A stretch of 21,874 nt of DNA from Methylococcaceae bacterium NSP1-2 (GCA_002256685.1 NQJH01000008.1:1-21874); one strand, 5' to 3'; shown: positions 1 through 8,036, counted from the first letter of the stretch. Notes: generated by a model not told the origin, from the letters alone. Program-made: numbers and translations.

Positions 1-1
1 T

Positions 2-760
2 AGAGCGAATCGTTTTTTAATTAATGATTTAAATAAACCGTTACTAGATTTATTACAACTTATTATCGAAACGCCAGAAGAGATAGCCAATGCTTATGAA
101 AAACTATGGCATGAGCAACAGTCTGATAGTATTGGACATTATTTTTCAGTCAGGGATGAATTTAATCGTTCGGGTGATAGTCGGTTATTTTTATATTTAT
201 TAGCCCGATGTGCGAAAGGGGCTGTTAGATATAATAATTCTGGAGATATGAATCAAAGCCCAGACAAACGCAGAAAAGGCACAATACCCGCTACCATGCG
301 AAAAAATATACAAGGCGTTTCTGCTTTATTGAAAGGTAAATGCGAATTTTCATCATTGGATTATAAAGTTATTTTAAAACAAGTAGCTAAGACTGATCTT
401 GTGTATATGGATCCGCCTTATCAAGGTGTTTGTGGTGATAAAGATTCAAGATATTATGCAGGTATTAATCATAGTGAATTTATCGAATCTTTAGACGAAT
501 TAAATGCACGAGGTATTTCTTATCTGGTTAGTTATGATGGTAAAACAGGTAATAAAAATTATGGCGAAAAATTACCCAATACACTTAATTTAACTTGTGT
601 AGATATTAATGCAGGTCGGTCATCGCAAGCAACGCTATTAGGTAGAAAAGAAATCACGATTGAATCGCTGTATATTTCGCCAGCATTAACTAAACGATTA
701 TCACAATCTCAACCAACAAAAGCGCGTGAATTTACTGTTTCTGAGTCGTGCTATGCCTGA
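2..760 (+). CDS. DNA adenine N6-methyltransferase (D12/Dam class), 5' end missing
   Basis: The reading frame is open from base 2 to the TGA at 758-760, so this is the C-terminal 252 residues of a gene that begins outside the window. The first internal ATG, at 248, is not the true start because coding-quality sequence continues upstream of it. The segment LVYMDPPYQG (about residues 132-141 of the visible part) carries the DPPY catalytic motif IV of N6-adenine methyltransferases, and the downstream GRSSQATLLGRKEITIESLY stretch resembles the C-terminal core of D12-class enzymes. Members transfer a methyl group from S-adenosylmethionine to adenine in a specific DNA site. The S-adenosylmethionine-binding FxGxG motif would lie in the missing part. 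The next gene is an HNH endonuclease overlapping by 8 bases, so this is most likely the modification half of a type II restriction-modification system. The recognition site cannot be read from the sequence. Confidence 0.85.
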   Translation, partial: RANRFLINDLNKPLLDLLQLIIETPEEIANAYEKLWHEQQSDSIGHYFSVRDEFNRSGDSRLFLYLLARCAKGAVRYNNSGDMNQSPDKRRKGTIPATMRKNIQGVSALLKGKCEFSSLDYKVILKQVAKTDLVYMDPPYQGVCGDKDSRYYAGINHSEFIESLDELNARGISYLVSYDGKTGNKNYGEKLPNTLNLTCVDINAGRSSQATLLGRKEITIESLYISPALTKRLSQSQPTKAREFTVSESCYA

Positions 761-1478
761 TTATTCAAAAGAATTTCTTGAGTTATTGCAATCGGTCACT
801 GCAAAACGTCCTAAAACTGTTATCGAGCATATTTTAAAATATGGTTTTATTACTAGCGAAGAGTTAAAAACTGTTTATGGCTATAATCATCCACCAAGAG
901 CGGTTAGGGACGTTAGAGAACACGGCATAGCAATTGAAACTTATAGAGTATCAGGTAGTGATGGTAGAAAAATAGCCGCCTATAAGTTTGGCGACCCCAC
1001 TAAAATTCGTTTTTCAAAATTATCAGGCAGAACCGCTTTATCTAAAACTATAAAAGATAAATTAATTTCAACTTATGGTTGCAAGTGTTTTATTTATCAA
1101 GAAGTCATGGATGAAAGGGATTTGCAAATAGACCATAGAATTCCGTTTGAGGTTGATGGAGATGGTAATAACGATATGAATCCAGAGGACTTTATGTTGT
1201 TATCAGGTTCTGCCAATCGCGCCAAATCATGGTCATGTGAACAATGTGAAAATTGGAATAATAAAAAAGATAAGGCGGTTTGTTTAAGCTGTTATTGGGC
1301 ATACCCTGAAAATTATTCACATATTGCTATGTTGCCTATTAAAAGAGTTGATTTGATTTGGCAAGGTGAGGACGTTGAACAATATGAGTTGCTCAAAAAA
1401 CACGCTCTTTCTGCACAACAAAATATTCCTGATTTCATAAAAGGGATTATTGAAAATGAATTAAAAAAATGTAAATAA
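753..1478 (+). CDS. HNH-family restriction endonuclease with zinc ribbon
   Basis: I start the 241-residue protein at ATG 753, whose codon overlaps the end of the methyltransferase gene (ATGCCTGA), giving translational coupling. A GTG at 726 would add nine residues but has no visible ribosome-binding site. Residues 20-80 look like a winged helix-turn-helix, probably contributing DNA recognition. An HNH-type nuclease core follows: D127-H128 in QIDHRIP, then N155 and K158 in SANRAKS. Right after it come two CxxC pairs (C162/C165 and C177/C180) that should bind a structural zinc. HNH nucleases cut DNA with one metal ion, and several type II restriction enzymes use this fold. The neighbouring D12 methyltransferase makes a restriction role the best reading. 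A homing or colicin-type nuclease is less likely because no intron or immunity gene is seen. Confidence 0.8.
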   Translation: MPDYSKEFLELLQSVTAKRPKTVIEHILKYGFITSEELKTVYGYNHPPRAVRDVREHGIAIETYRVSGSDGRKIAAYKFGDPTKIRFSKLSGRTALSKTIKDKLISTYGCKCFIYQEVMDERDLQIDHRIPFEVDGDGNNDMNPEDFMLLSGSANRAKSWSCEQCENWNNKKDKAVCLSCYWAYPENYSHIAMLPIKRVDLIWQGEDVEQYELLKKHALSAQQNIPDFIKGIIENELKKCK

Positions 1479-1525
1479 AGCCATTAGGGTGGAAGTGGCG
1501 ACACAAAAATGACTGATTTGGTAGT

Positions 1526-1546
1526 TACTGCAAGGCAGTATTTTTT
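1526..1546 (+). terminator. Short intrinsic terminator after the restriction endonuclease gene
   Basis: TACTGC and GCAGTA form a perfect six-pair stem around an AAG loop and are followed directly by six T. It lies 47 bases after the endonuclease stop codon and would end the restriction-modification transcript before the next gene. Confidence 0.55.
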
Positions 1547-1631
1547 ATCACAGCGCAGGTGAACAAGGATAACAGTTGCGCTTTATGGTGGCGGACTCGA
1601 CAAAACTGAATCTTTTAGCGATTGCACAAAC

Positions 1632-1654
1632 AAATGCAAGCTTGTTAAGCATTT
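1632..1654. promoter_or_regulatory. Dyad in the leader of the large STY4851-like gene
   Basis: AAATGC and GCATTT are separated by 11 bases, just before a TGCTACTAT stretch (1655-1663) that reads like an extended -10 box. No good -35 was found. The site could be an operator over the promoter of the gene starting at 1687. This is an inference from symmetry alone. Confidence 0.25.
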
Positions 1655-1686
1655 TGCTACTATATTTCAGTAAAAAAGGAGTAATC

Positions 1687-4407
1687 ATGCAACCAAAAGA
1701 CTGGCTTAAAGAATTTCTTACTGTTCGACAACTGAATAAACCAAACGCGCAACCGTTGTATCGTTATCGCATGACTGATGATGAATTTGCTAAGCTACAA
1801 AAAATGCTAGAAATCAGCGTGTTATTTAATGCTAAACATATAATAAAAATTTCGGGATGGAATGCCGCCTTTGTTATTTACGCCGCAGAATGGTGGCGAC
1901 GTTATTATGACGGTGGTGTGTGGTCATGGCAGGCGATTTTCGCGGCGTTTGCTAATCAAATTAATGCAGAACAATATAATTTAATTGTCGAGTTAGGGCT
2001 TAAACGTAAAGTGAGAGTTATTAACGGACGGTCGGGTTATCTTGATACGATTGCTATTGAAGGCGGGTTGCCCGTTAAACAATTGAACAATGCCGATTAT
2101 TTGAGGCAATTGTTTAAACAAGCCATTCCTAACTATTTAGGTTTGCACAACGCTGATAGTGCCGATGCCATCGCTATTATTGGTGATTATGCGCATCACC
2201 TGTCCGAAAATTTTCAGGCGATTTTAGGCGATATGCTGTGTAGGGTTGTGCAGTTATACATAACCCATGATCTTGCTAATAAAGAGCATCCTATCGACTA
2301 TTTGAATCAACACGTTCCCGATTGGCAGGCGCAGTTTCCTTTACCAATAAATGACCCAGTTGCTCAGGCGTTATTAGCAGATATGATTAACGTAGCGGCA
2401 CAGGTCAAAGCCAGACAAGGTTATTACTACTTACAAGGTAAACAGCTTAATTTTTCTAGCACGCCCAAAACTGTGTATTTAGGGTTGCCTGAGTTGTGGT
2501 GTGTAAATAGTGACATCGAAATTAATACCCCGTTACTCGCTAAAGCAGTTCACAGTAACGCCGCGTGGCAAGTTTTGACCGCTGAACAGCAAGGCATTTA
2601 CGAATTAAGCCTACAAGATGAGCAAGGTACTATTCAATTTCATCAACTGTGCGCTCTGCTACCCGAAAACTTTAGTGTGCATTTTTTGCCATTAAACCGG
2701 CGCATCGTCATAAAACACAGTGAACGGGCGTATATTTCTTGTGACTCGCCTTTGGTGCGTAGCATCGACATCACGGAAAATGGTCGATCCATTGAATTTA
2801 ACGCCAGCGACACCCCGCCAAGTGACGTTGATTTAATGCTACGCTGGGGCAAGTCCGATAGACTTATGCTGACGTTACCGTTTCCAGTGTGCAGTGCTCA
2901 ACTACTTGATGCTAACGGCAATAAACTTAGCCAAGTGGTTATCAACCAATTACACGGTGCGCATCTACGGTTATTGGGAGAAAATCACTCACACGAGCGG
3001 CATTTAACACTGGAATTTAGCCTCAAAGATACGTCGTTAAATACCAACGATCTGTATTTTCGTGATGAAGTCAGTAAAACAGGCGTGGTGATTGAATTAG
3101 CCCTACTGAATTATCAGCAATGGCTACAAGAATTACTGGCGATTAGTCCTTATTCTGACAGTTTTGTGCGTTTAATCGTCTCCGAACAAGGTACAGAACT
3201 ATTAAGTACCAATATTATGCGTCCGGTTCAACTGCCTAGCCAACAAATTACCAGAACGCGGCACGTCAGTACGCCTAATGAAATAACAAACTTAGCAGAC
3301 GCATTGACCATCAATGATGACGCATTGAGACAGCTTTTTATTCGCCATCAACTCAAACAATTGTGCATTGATTTTGCTGCCGATGATTGGAATACACTGC
3401 GCGAATATCAGACTGACGCGCCACTGATAGCCAATGAAATATGGATAGCCGCGACTTTAGAAAGCCGTGTATTAGCTGCTTTAGTCTTACAACTAGAGAC
3501 GGCTTTTATGCAGCGATTTGATACTGAATTACTGGTCTGTTGGGAATTAATCCCTGTCAGAGACTGGCTAGTTATATTTACGCGCTATAAAAATTATCTC
3601 GCATCGGTCATGGAAGAAACCGAGATTAAAGACATTATTAGCAACCGTATCGATAAAATTTCCGCGCTGAGTAAATCACTCCACATCATCGCGCAATTGC
3701 TGAAATACCAATTATGTGATGACACCTATAATGAATTAGCATTTATGCAAACGGCGGACGCACTGCCATTAATTACCGAACAACTAGAACACGAACAACA
3801 CACATTGATTGAACGACAAGCGAATCGACAATGGGCAGAATTTTTGCATGATGAACTTTTGAATGATTGGCAAACATTACCTGCGCAAACCCAATCGCTA
3901 TTAACGCCGCGTGATGCCGTGATAATGTTGCCGCTGTTAGTCGCAAACACTGCGTTAACTGCCCTGCCCTCAGCATGGCAACAATCAAAGGTTCAGCTTT
4001 TTAAATTACGTCAATTAAAAGCCTTTGATGAACTCTGGTTTACTACCGCGTTTACCTTATTACTGGCATACTTGTCACAGCAACCCACTTACTCACAACC
4101 ACTACAACAGGAAACCACTACCATGATAAATTCTGACGAAAACGATTTAGTTGCCGAAATTGAAGAACAACTCGCCTTAGCCAATGAAGAAGTACAAGGC
4201 TTACAAACCGATGTCCAGTCATTACAAGGCGGTGAAGAAGCCTTGGAAGTCCTACTCCTAGAAAATCAGGAACTCAACGCCACCATTGAAAACCTAAGTG
4301 CCATTATTAAAAAACGTGATGACTCGCTACGGCTGTTATTGGCAGAAGTAACAAGTCTCAATACGAAAATACGCGAGATTCGTAACGAGTTACCGGCGAA
4401 AAAGTAA
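1687..4407 (+). CDS. Large STY4851/ECs_5259 (YjiT)-like protein, probable defence association
   Basis: I choose ATG 1687, preceded by AAAAAAGGAGTAATC (a strong ribosome-binding site), giving 906 residues. The longer frame from TTG 1576 has no such site. The N-terminal part carries the segment YAAEWWRR (residues 65-72) followed by an aromatic-rich GGVWSWQ stretch. From memory this resembles the STY4851/ECs_5259 family, to which E. coli YjiT belongs. There is no Walker A motif, no nuclease signature, no signal peptide and no membrane segment. The last 94 residues (813-906) are heptad-rich, Glu/Leu/Gln-rich coiled coil. YjiT-type genes in enterobacteria lie in the immigration control region beside restriction genes, and I recall them near a DruE-like helicase. 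Here a restriction-modification pair lies upstream but no helicase follows; the next gene is convergent ogt. The family match is recalled rather than computed, and the biochemical function is unknown to me. Confidence 0.55.
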   Translation: MQPKDWLKEFLTVRQLNKPNAQPLYRYRMTDDEFAKLQKMLEISVLFNAKHIIKISGWNAAFVIYAAEWWRRYYDGGVWSWQAIFAAFANQINAEQYNLIVELGLKRKVRVINGRSGYLDTIAIEGGLPVKQLNNADYLRQLFKQAIPNYLGLHNADSADAIAIIGDYAHHLSENFQAILGDMLCRVVQLYITHDLANKEHPIDYLNQHVPDWQAQFPLPINDPVAQALLADMINVAAQVKARQGYYYLQGKQLNFSSTPKTVYLGLPELWCVNSDIEINTPLLAKAVHSNAAWQVLTAEQQGIYELSLQDEQGTIQFHQLCALLPENFSVHFLPLNRRIVIKHSERAYISCDSPLVRSIDITENGRSIEFNASDTPPSDVDLMLRWGKSDRLMLTLPFPVCSAQLLDANGNKLSQVVINQLHGAHLRLLGENHSHERHLTLEFSLKDTSLNTNDLYFRDEVSKTGVVIELALLNYQQWLQELLAISPYSDSFVRLIVSEQGTELLSTNIMRPVQLPSQQITRTRHVSTPNEITNLADALTINDDALRQLFIRHQLKQLCIDFAADDWNTLREYQTDAPLIANEIWIAATLESRVLAALVLQLETAFMQRFDTELLVCWELIPVRDWLVIFTRYKNYLASVMEETEIKDIISNRIDKISALSKSLHIIAQLLKYQLCDDTYNELAFMQTADALPLITEQLEHEQHTLIERQANRQWAEFLHDELLNDWQTLPAQTQSLLTPRDAVIMLPLLVANTALTALPSAWQQSKVQLFKLRQLKAFDELWFTTAFTLLLAYLSQQPTYSQPLQQETTTMINSDENDLVAEIEEQLALANEEVQGLQTDVQSLQGGEEALEVLLLENQELNATIENLSAIIKKRDDSLRLLLAEVTSLNTKIREIRNELPAKK
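4123..4407 (+). other. Possible internal translation start giving a 94-residue coiled-coil protein
   Basis: ATG 4123 lies in frame inside the large gene (residue 813). AGGAA at 4109-4113 stands nine bases before it, a normal ribosome-binding site distance. The product would be exactly the acidic coiled-coil tail, from MINSDEND to the gene's own stop. Separate translation of a C-terminal domain is known for small subunits of some defence complexes. Here it is only an inference from spacing and domain boundary. Confidence 0.25.
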
Positions 4408-4409
4408 TT

Positions 4410-4880
4410 TCAGATAGGCACATTTCGCTTTTCCAGTGCCAATAAAAATTCTTTAATCTCCAAACCAGCACTGTAGCCGACTAGCTTGCCATTGCTGCCG
4501 ATAATTCGGTGACAAGGAATAAAGATAGGAAGTGGATTTTTATTATTGGCTTGCCCGACTGCTCGCACCGCTTTGGGATTGCCTATTGCTACAGCAATAT
4601 CTTTATAGCTGGCGGTGCTTGCATAAGGCACGCTACATAAAGCTTGCCACACAGTCTGCTGAAAAACCGTACCACGCGGCGCAAGTGGCAGAGAAAATCC
4701 TGTGAGTTCACCCGCAAGATAGGCATTTAATTGTAAAAATGCCTCGCTGATTAGCGCGGTTTCGGCTAGTTCAACGTCTTGCGGAATGACCTCATTGGCA
4801 AAATAAACCTCGGTAATGTTGCCATCTTGCTCAGCAATGCCCAGTTTTCCCAGCGCGGTTTGCTGAAAATAAAGCGTCAT
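4410..4880 (-). CDS. ogt: Methylated-DNA--[protein]-cysteine S-methyltransferase
   Basis: This is a 156-residue suicide repair enzyme that moves the alkyl group from O6-alkylguanine (and O4-alkylthymine) to its own cysteine. The active-site block IPCHRI places the acceptor at C123. Upstream are the helix-turn-helix part with ASYKDIA and the NPKAVRAVGQANNKNP segment (residues 91-116), which carries the arginine finger and nucleotide-flipping region. The length is typical of a single-domain Ogt and lacks the Ada N-terminal domain. Its ATG overlaps the stop of the upstream adh gene (ATGA), so it is probably translationally coupled as the last gene of gst-adh-ogt. It is convergent with the large gene to its left, with two bases between the stop codons, so transcripts are likely to interfere unless termination occurs inside the genes. 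Confidence 0.93.
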   Translation of the reverse strand: MTLYFQQTALGKLGIAEQDGNITEVYFANEVIPQDVELAETALISEAFLQLNAYLAGELTGFSLPLAPRGTVFQQTVWQALCSVPYASTASYKDIAVAIGNPKAVRAVGQANNKNPLPIFIPCHRIIGSNGKLVGYSAGLEIKEFLLALEKRNVPI

Positions 4881-5899
4881 AACAGATTGAAATCTGCATC
4901 CAATACAATACGATAACGTGCTTTGCCTGAGGCAAGATGTTCCAACGCCTCATTAACCTGACTCATCGGAAAATGTTCTACCTGCGGACTAATCTGGTGA
5001 CGTGCAGCAAATTCCAGCATTGTGGCGAGCGTTGCAGGATTACCCGTAGGCGAACCTGAAACACTTTTTTGCCCCATAATCAGATCAAATGCCGCAATCG
5101 GTATCGCTTCAAGCACTGCGCCGACAACGTGTAGTCGCCCGTTGGGTCTTAGGGTTTTTAATAACGCCGACCAATCTAACGGCACATTGACGGTGACTAT
5201 CAACATATCCAAGGAATTGGCGATTTTGCCCATTGCGGCACTGTCTCGACTAGAAACCACATGATGCGCACCAAAGCCTTTAGCTTCTTCGGTTTTAGAT
5301 TCGCTAGAGCTAAACGCGGTGACTTCACAACCCCACGCTTTAGCAAATTTAAGTGCCATGTGTCCTAAACCACCGATACCAACTACACCAACGCGGTCGG
5401 TGGGTTTAATGCCAAACGTGTACAACGGTGAAAAAACAGTAATACCGCCGCATAATAACGGACCCGCACTGCTTATATCGAGCTTATCAGGCAACGGAAT
5501 CGCCCATGCCCAATGCGCTCTGATTTTGTCGGCAAATCCCCCTTGATGACCGACCATCGTTGGCAAAACCTCTAAGCAAAGATTATTCTGCCCTGTCATA
5601 CATTCATGGCAGTGCATACAACTACCCGAATTCCAGCCTACACCAACACGTTGACCAATACGCAAGCCTTTAACCTGCGCACCGATTGCAACCACACGAC
5701 CGACCGCTTCATGCCCCAAAATGACAGGGTATTGCGAGTTTCCCCAGTCATTATTGAGTATCGATAAGTCTGAATGACAGATGCCACAATATTCAACGGC
5801 AATTTCAACGTCTTCGGGTGCAAGCTGCCCTGCGTCAAATGTGTAAAGTTCAAGTTTTTGTTTCGGACCACGCGCTGCCCAACCGTGAATTTCAGTCAT
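4877..5899 (-). CDS. Zinc-dependent NAD(P) alcohol dehydrogenase, cinnamyl-alcohol/YahK type
   Basis: A 340-residue medium-chain dehydrogenase that interconverts alcohols and aldehydes. Visible catalytic zinc ligands are C41 (CGICHSD), H63-E64 (GHEAVG) and C150. The structural zinc is held by C94, C97, C100 and C108. The Rossmann fold shows GIGGLGH at 174-180. The overall pattern matches the cinnamyl-alcohol dehydrogenase / YahK aldehyde reductase branch, which usually uses NADPH; I cannot fix the cofactor from sequence alone. The start ATG 5899 is preceded by AGGAG six bases upstream. That site overlaps the stop of gst, and the gene's own stop overlaps the ogt start, so gst-adh-ogt read as one tightly packed unit. 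The grouping with a glutathione transferase and an alkyl-DNA repair enzyme suggests handling of reactive aldehydes or alkylating compounds (inference). Confidence 0.9.
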   Translation of the reverse strand: MTEIHGWAARGPKQKLELYTFDAGQLAPEDVEIAVEYCGICHSDLSILNNDWGNSQYPVILGHEAVGRVVAIGAQVKGLRIGQRVGVGWNSGSCMHCHECMTGQNNLCLEVLPTMVGHQGGFADKIRAHWAWAIPLPDKLDISSAGPLLCGGITVFSPLYTFGIKPTDRVGVVGIGGLGHMALKFAKAWGCEVTAFSSSESKTEEAKGFGAHHVVSSRDSAAMGKIANSLDMLIVTVNVPLDWSALLKTLRPNGRLHVVGAVLEAIPIAAFDLIMGQKSVSGSPTGNPATLATMLEFAARHQISPQVEHFPMSQVNEALEHLASGKARYRIVLDADFNLL

Positions 5900-5908
5900 G
5901 ATGCTCTC

Positions 5909-6556
5909 CTATTTTTTCAAAAAGGCTGCCATTGCCGCCGCTCGATCCGTAGCGACTTTCTGCGCAGCGGGACGGGCTTCTATTAACTGCATATAACTGG
6001 CAACATTAGGCAGGTATTCTGCCACGAGGTCAGTGCCATAAATTTTTTGGCTAGTCGCACTCACCATAAAAAAATGTAGCCACGCTACACAATCGGCGGC
6101 GGTGTAAGTGTCACCAGCAATATAGGGCGAAAATTTTGCCAACCGTGCCAAACCTTTTAAGCCTTTTTCTAACAATTCTTTCACTTCATTTTTAGTTTCA
6201 TCAGACACCGTGCCGCCAAAAAACGCTTCTCTATACAAACGGCGGGCGTGTAATTCAATGTTAAGTTCCAAATGTTGAATCAATTCTCGACACTTTGCAC
6301 GCTCAAAACTATTGGCAGGATACAGCGGCGTTTCAGGGTAGGTTTCTTCTAAATATTCCAAAATAACTTGCGATTCTGACAAACAACCGTGTTCCGTTTC
6401 AATAAATGGAATTTTCCCTATCGGTGAGCGTTTCAGCACCGCTTCATCTTGTGAGGGAAATACTTGTTCTTCGGTGAAAGCAATGCCTTTTTCCAACAAC
6501 ACCAGTTTGGTTTTATTGTAATAATTGCTAACAGCAAAGCCGCATAAATTAATCAT
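5909..6556 (-). CDS. Glutathione S-transferase family protein
   Basis: The 215-residue start at ATG 6556 has GGAGAA five bases upstream. A longer frame adds 12 residues from 6592 without a site. The N-terminal thioredoxin-like domain (1-78) shows GKIPFIETEHGCLSESQVI, with the cis-proline (P54) and the Glu-Ser pair that hold glutathione. An all-helical C-terminal domain follows, with the usual AGDTYTAADC segment. Members conjugate glutathione to electrophiles or reduce peroxides in the cytoplasm. Its stop codon lies nine bases before the adh start, so it is the first gene of the gst-adh-ogt operon. I cannot assign a GST class with confidence. Between this gene and fbp upstream there are 120 bases with no convincing promoter consensus. 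Confidence 0.88.
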   Translation of the reverse strand: MINLCGFAVSNYYNKTKLVLLEKGIAFTEEQVFPSQDEAVLKRSPIGKIPFIETEHGCLSESQVILEYLEETYPETPLYPANSFERAKCRELIQHLELNIELHARRLYREAFFGGTVSDETKNEVKELLEKGLKGLARLAKFSPYIAGDTYTAADCVAWLHFFMVSATSQKIYGTDLVAEYLPNVASYMQLIEARPAAQKVATDRAAAMAAFLKK

Positions 6557-6676
6557 AGTAATTCTCCGTGAGTGAGTGAATGGATCTATCAAACATTGAA
6601 AGCTCAGCTGCTAATGATTATGAACGTCTTGTATGACAACGCAAATTATTTTTCTGCTGAATTAGAAGCCCCTTAA

Positions 6677-7681
6677 TCAGCGTTGTGAATGATAATCCAC
6701 CACGCGCTCTACTTCATTTTTTGAACCTAATATCACTGGTACACGTTGATGAATACCGGTCGGTTTTATATCGAGTATGCGTTCACGTCCTGTTGAACAC
6801 GCGCCACCTGCTTGTTCAATAATAAATGCCATTGGGTTGGCTTCGTACATGAGACGTAATCTGCCCGCTTTACTGGGGTCGCGTGTATCTAAGGGATACA
6901 TAAACACCCCACCACGCGTTAAAATTCGATACACTTCAGCGACTAAAGACGCAATCCAACGCATATTAAAGTTTTTTTCACGCACGCCGTCTGTGCCTTG
7001 TACGCATTCAGCAATATAACGTTGTACAGGCGGTTGCCAAAAGCGTTGATTAGACATATTAATCGCAAATTCGCTGGTATCTTCGGGAATTTTTATATCG
7101 GGATGAGTCAAAATGAATTCGCCGATGTCTTGATCCAGCGTAAACGCATTCACGCCCTGCCCTGTCGTTAATACCAGCATGGTTGATGGTCCATACAGCA
7201 CAAAACACGCGCACACTTGCTCGGTGCCTTTGCGTAAAAAATCGTCTTCCGTCGGTGCGACACCTTCACGACAATGCAAAATAGAAAAAATTGTCCCCAC
7301 CGTCATGTTGACATCAATATTGGACGACCCATCTAGGGGATCAAATAAAACCAGATAATTACCTTTCGGGTATTGTGAGGGAATCTGAATGATGTCATCG
7401 ATTTCTTCCGATGCCATACCCGCCAAATGCCCCGTCCAATTCAGCGCGTTGACCATAATGTCATGCGTGATAATGTCTAATTTTTTTTGCACTTCACCTT
7501 GGACATTTTCTGATTCAGCACTGCCCAACACGCCAACTAAATCACCGCGATTAACGAGATGGGATATTTCTTTACACGCCATGACAATATTATTCAGTAG
7601 CAGAGTAAATCTACCCGACGCATCGGGTAAGCCGCGTTGCTGTTCAATAATAAACTGGGTTAATGTTATTTTATTTGTCAT
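6677..7681 (-). CDS. fbp: Fructose-1,6-bisphosphatase class I
   Basis: A 334-residue enzyme that hydrolyses fructose 1,6-bisphosphate to fructose 6-phosphate, acting in gluconeogenesis and, in autotrophs or methylotrophs, in sugar-phosphate cycles. The metal and phosphate site DPLDGSS is at residues 114-120, preceded by the Glu-rich segment SEEIDD (91-96). The substrate-binding GRLRLMYEANPMAF stretch lies near the C terminus. The length matches E. coli Fbp (332). The start at 7681 lies at the expected distance from the first conserved helix, with only a weak purine-rich site (CAGAGAAA) upstream. A 33-base palindrome of the window's repeat family sits between this gene and the upstream SemiSWEET gene on the same strand. 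fbp may therefore be transcribed from its own promoter or as the tail of rimK-SemiSWEET. Confidence 0.96.
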   Translation of the reverse strand: MTNKITLTQFIIEQQRGLPDASGRFTLLLNNIVMACKEISHLVNRGDLVGVLGSAESENVQGEVQKKLDIITHDIMVNALNWTGHLAGMASEEIDDIIQIPSQYPKGNYLVLFDPLDGSSNIDVNMTVGTIFSILHCREGVAPTEDDFLRKGTEQVCACFVLYGPSTMLVLTTGQGVNAFTLDQDIGEFILTHPDIKIPEDTSEFAINMSNQRFWQPPVQRYIAECVQGTDGVREKNFNMRWIASLVAEVYRILTRGGVFMYPLDTRDPSKAGRLRLMYEANPMAFIIEQAGGACSTGRERILDIKPTGIHQRVPVILGSKNEVERVVDYHSQR

Positions 7682-7713
7682 GTGTTTTCTCTGGATTAGC
7701 GTTATCGTGACAG

Positions 7714-7746
7714 AGACCTCGGTGGTTTTAAAAACGGTCGAGGTCT
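7714..7746. repeat. 33-base palindrome, copy 1 (diverged centre)
   Basis: A left arm AGACCTCGGTGGTTTT, a central A and a right arm AAAACGGTCGAGGTCT pair at both ends, with three mismatched positions in the middle of each arm. It lies 10 bases after the SemiSWEET stop codon and before fbp. It belongs to the same family as the copies at 9617, 14698 and 15075. Confidence 0.8.
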
Positions 7747-7756
7747 TGTAAACTCA

Positions 7757-8029
7757 TTATTCTTTGTTAGTTAGCATATTGTAAATTTTAAAGGACAGTA
7801 TCGATGCTGCTAAGATAAAGGTAATGATATTGGCAAAGACAATGACTTCATTAGCAATATACACACCATAAACAAGCCAACAGAACACCCCCAGCGTAAA
7901 TAGCGTGTACATACCAAGGGAAAGCGATTGCGTGTCTTTGGTTTTTATCGTTAAAATGGCTTGGGGCAAAAATGAGGCAGTGGTGAGTGTCGCCGCTAAA
8001 TAACCAATGATTTCAGGCGTGATGTTCAT
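7757..8029 (-). CDS. SemiSWEET-like PQ-loop small transporter
   Basis: A 90-residue protein with three hydrophobic segments (about residues 7-27, 39-59 and 62-83) and the PQ motif at P22-Q23 in FLPQ, which is the single triple-helix bundle of SemiSWEET proteins. Characterised members dimerise in the inner membrane and let sugars pass by facilitated diffusion. The ligand here is unknown. The start ATG 8029 has AGGAT upstream, at the very end of rimK, only seven bases from the rimK stop. The two genes are therefore likely co-transcribed. No functional link between a sugar transporter and ribosomal protein modification is known to me. Confidence 0.85.
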   Translation of the reverse strand: MNITPEIIGYLAATLTTASFLPQAILTIKTKDTQSLSLGMYTLFTLGVFCWLVYGVYIANEVIVFANIITFILAASILSFKIYNMLTNKE

Positions 8030-8036
8030 GATGTAA

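Noticed and set aside
1576..1686. An extension of the large gene from a TTG at 1576
   Set aside because: ATG 1687 has a strong AGGAG site at proper distance; the extension is leader sequence containing a dyad and promoter-like bases.
7389..7751. A 120-codon plus-strand frame opposite the fbp start and spacer
   Set aside because: It is antisense to conserved fbp codons and runs through the palindrome; no start signal is seen.
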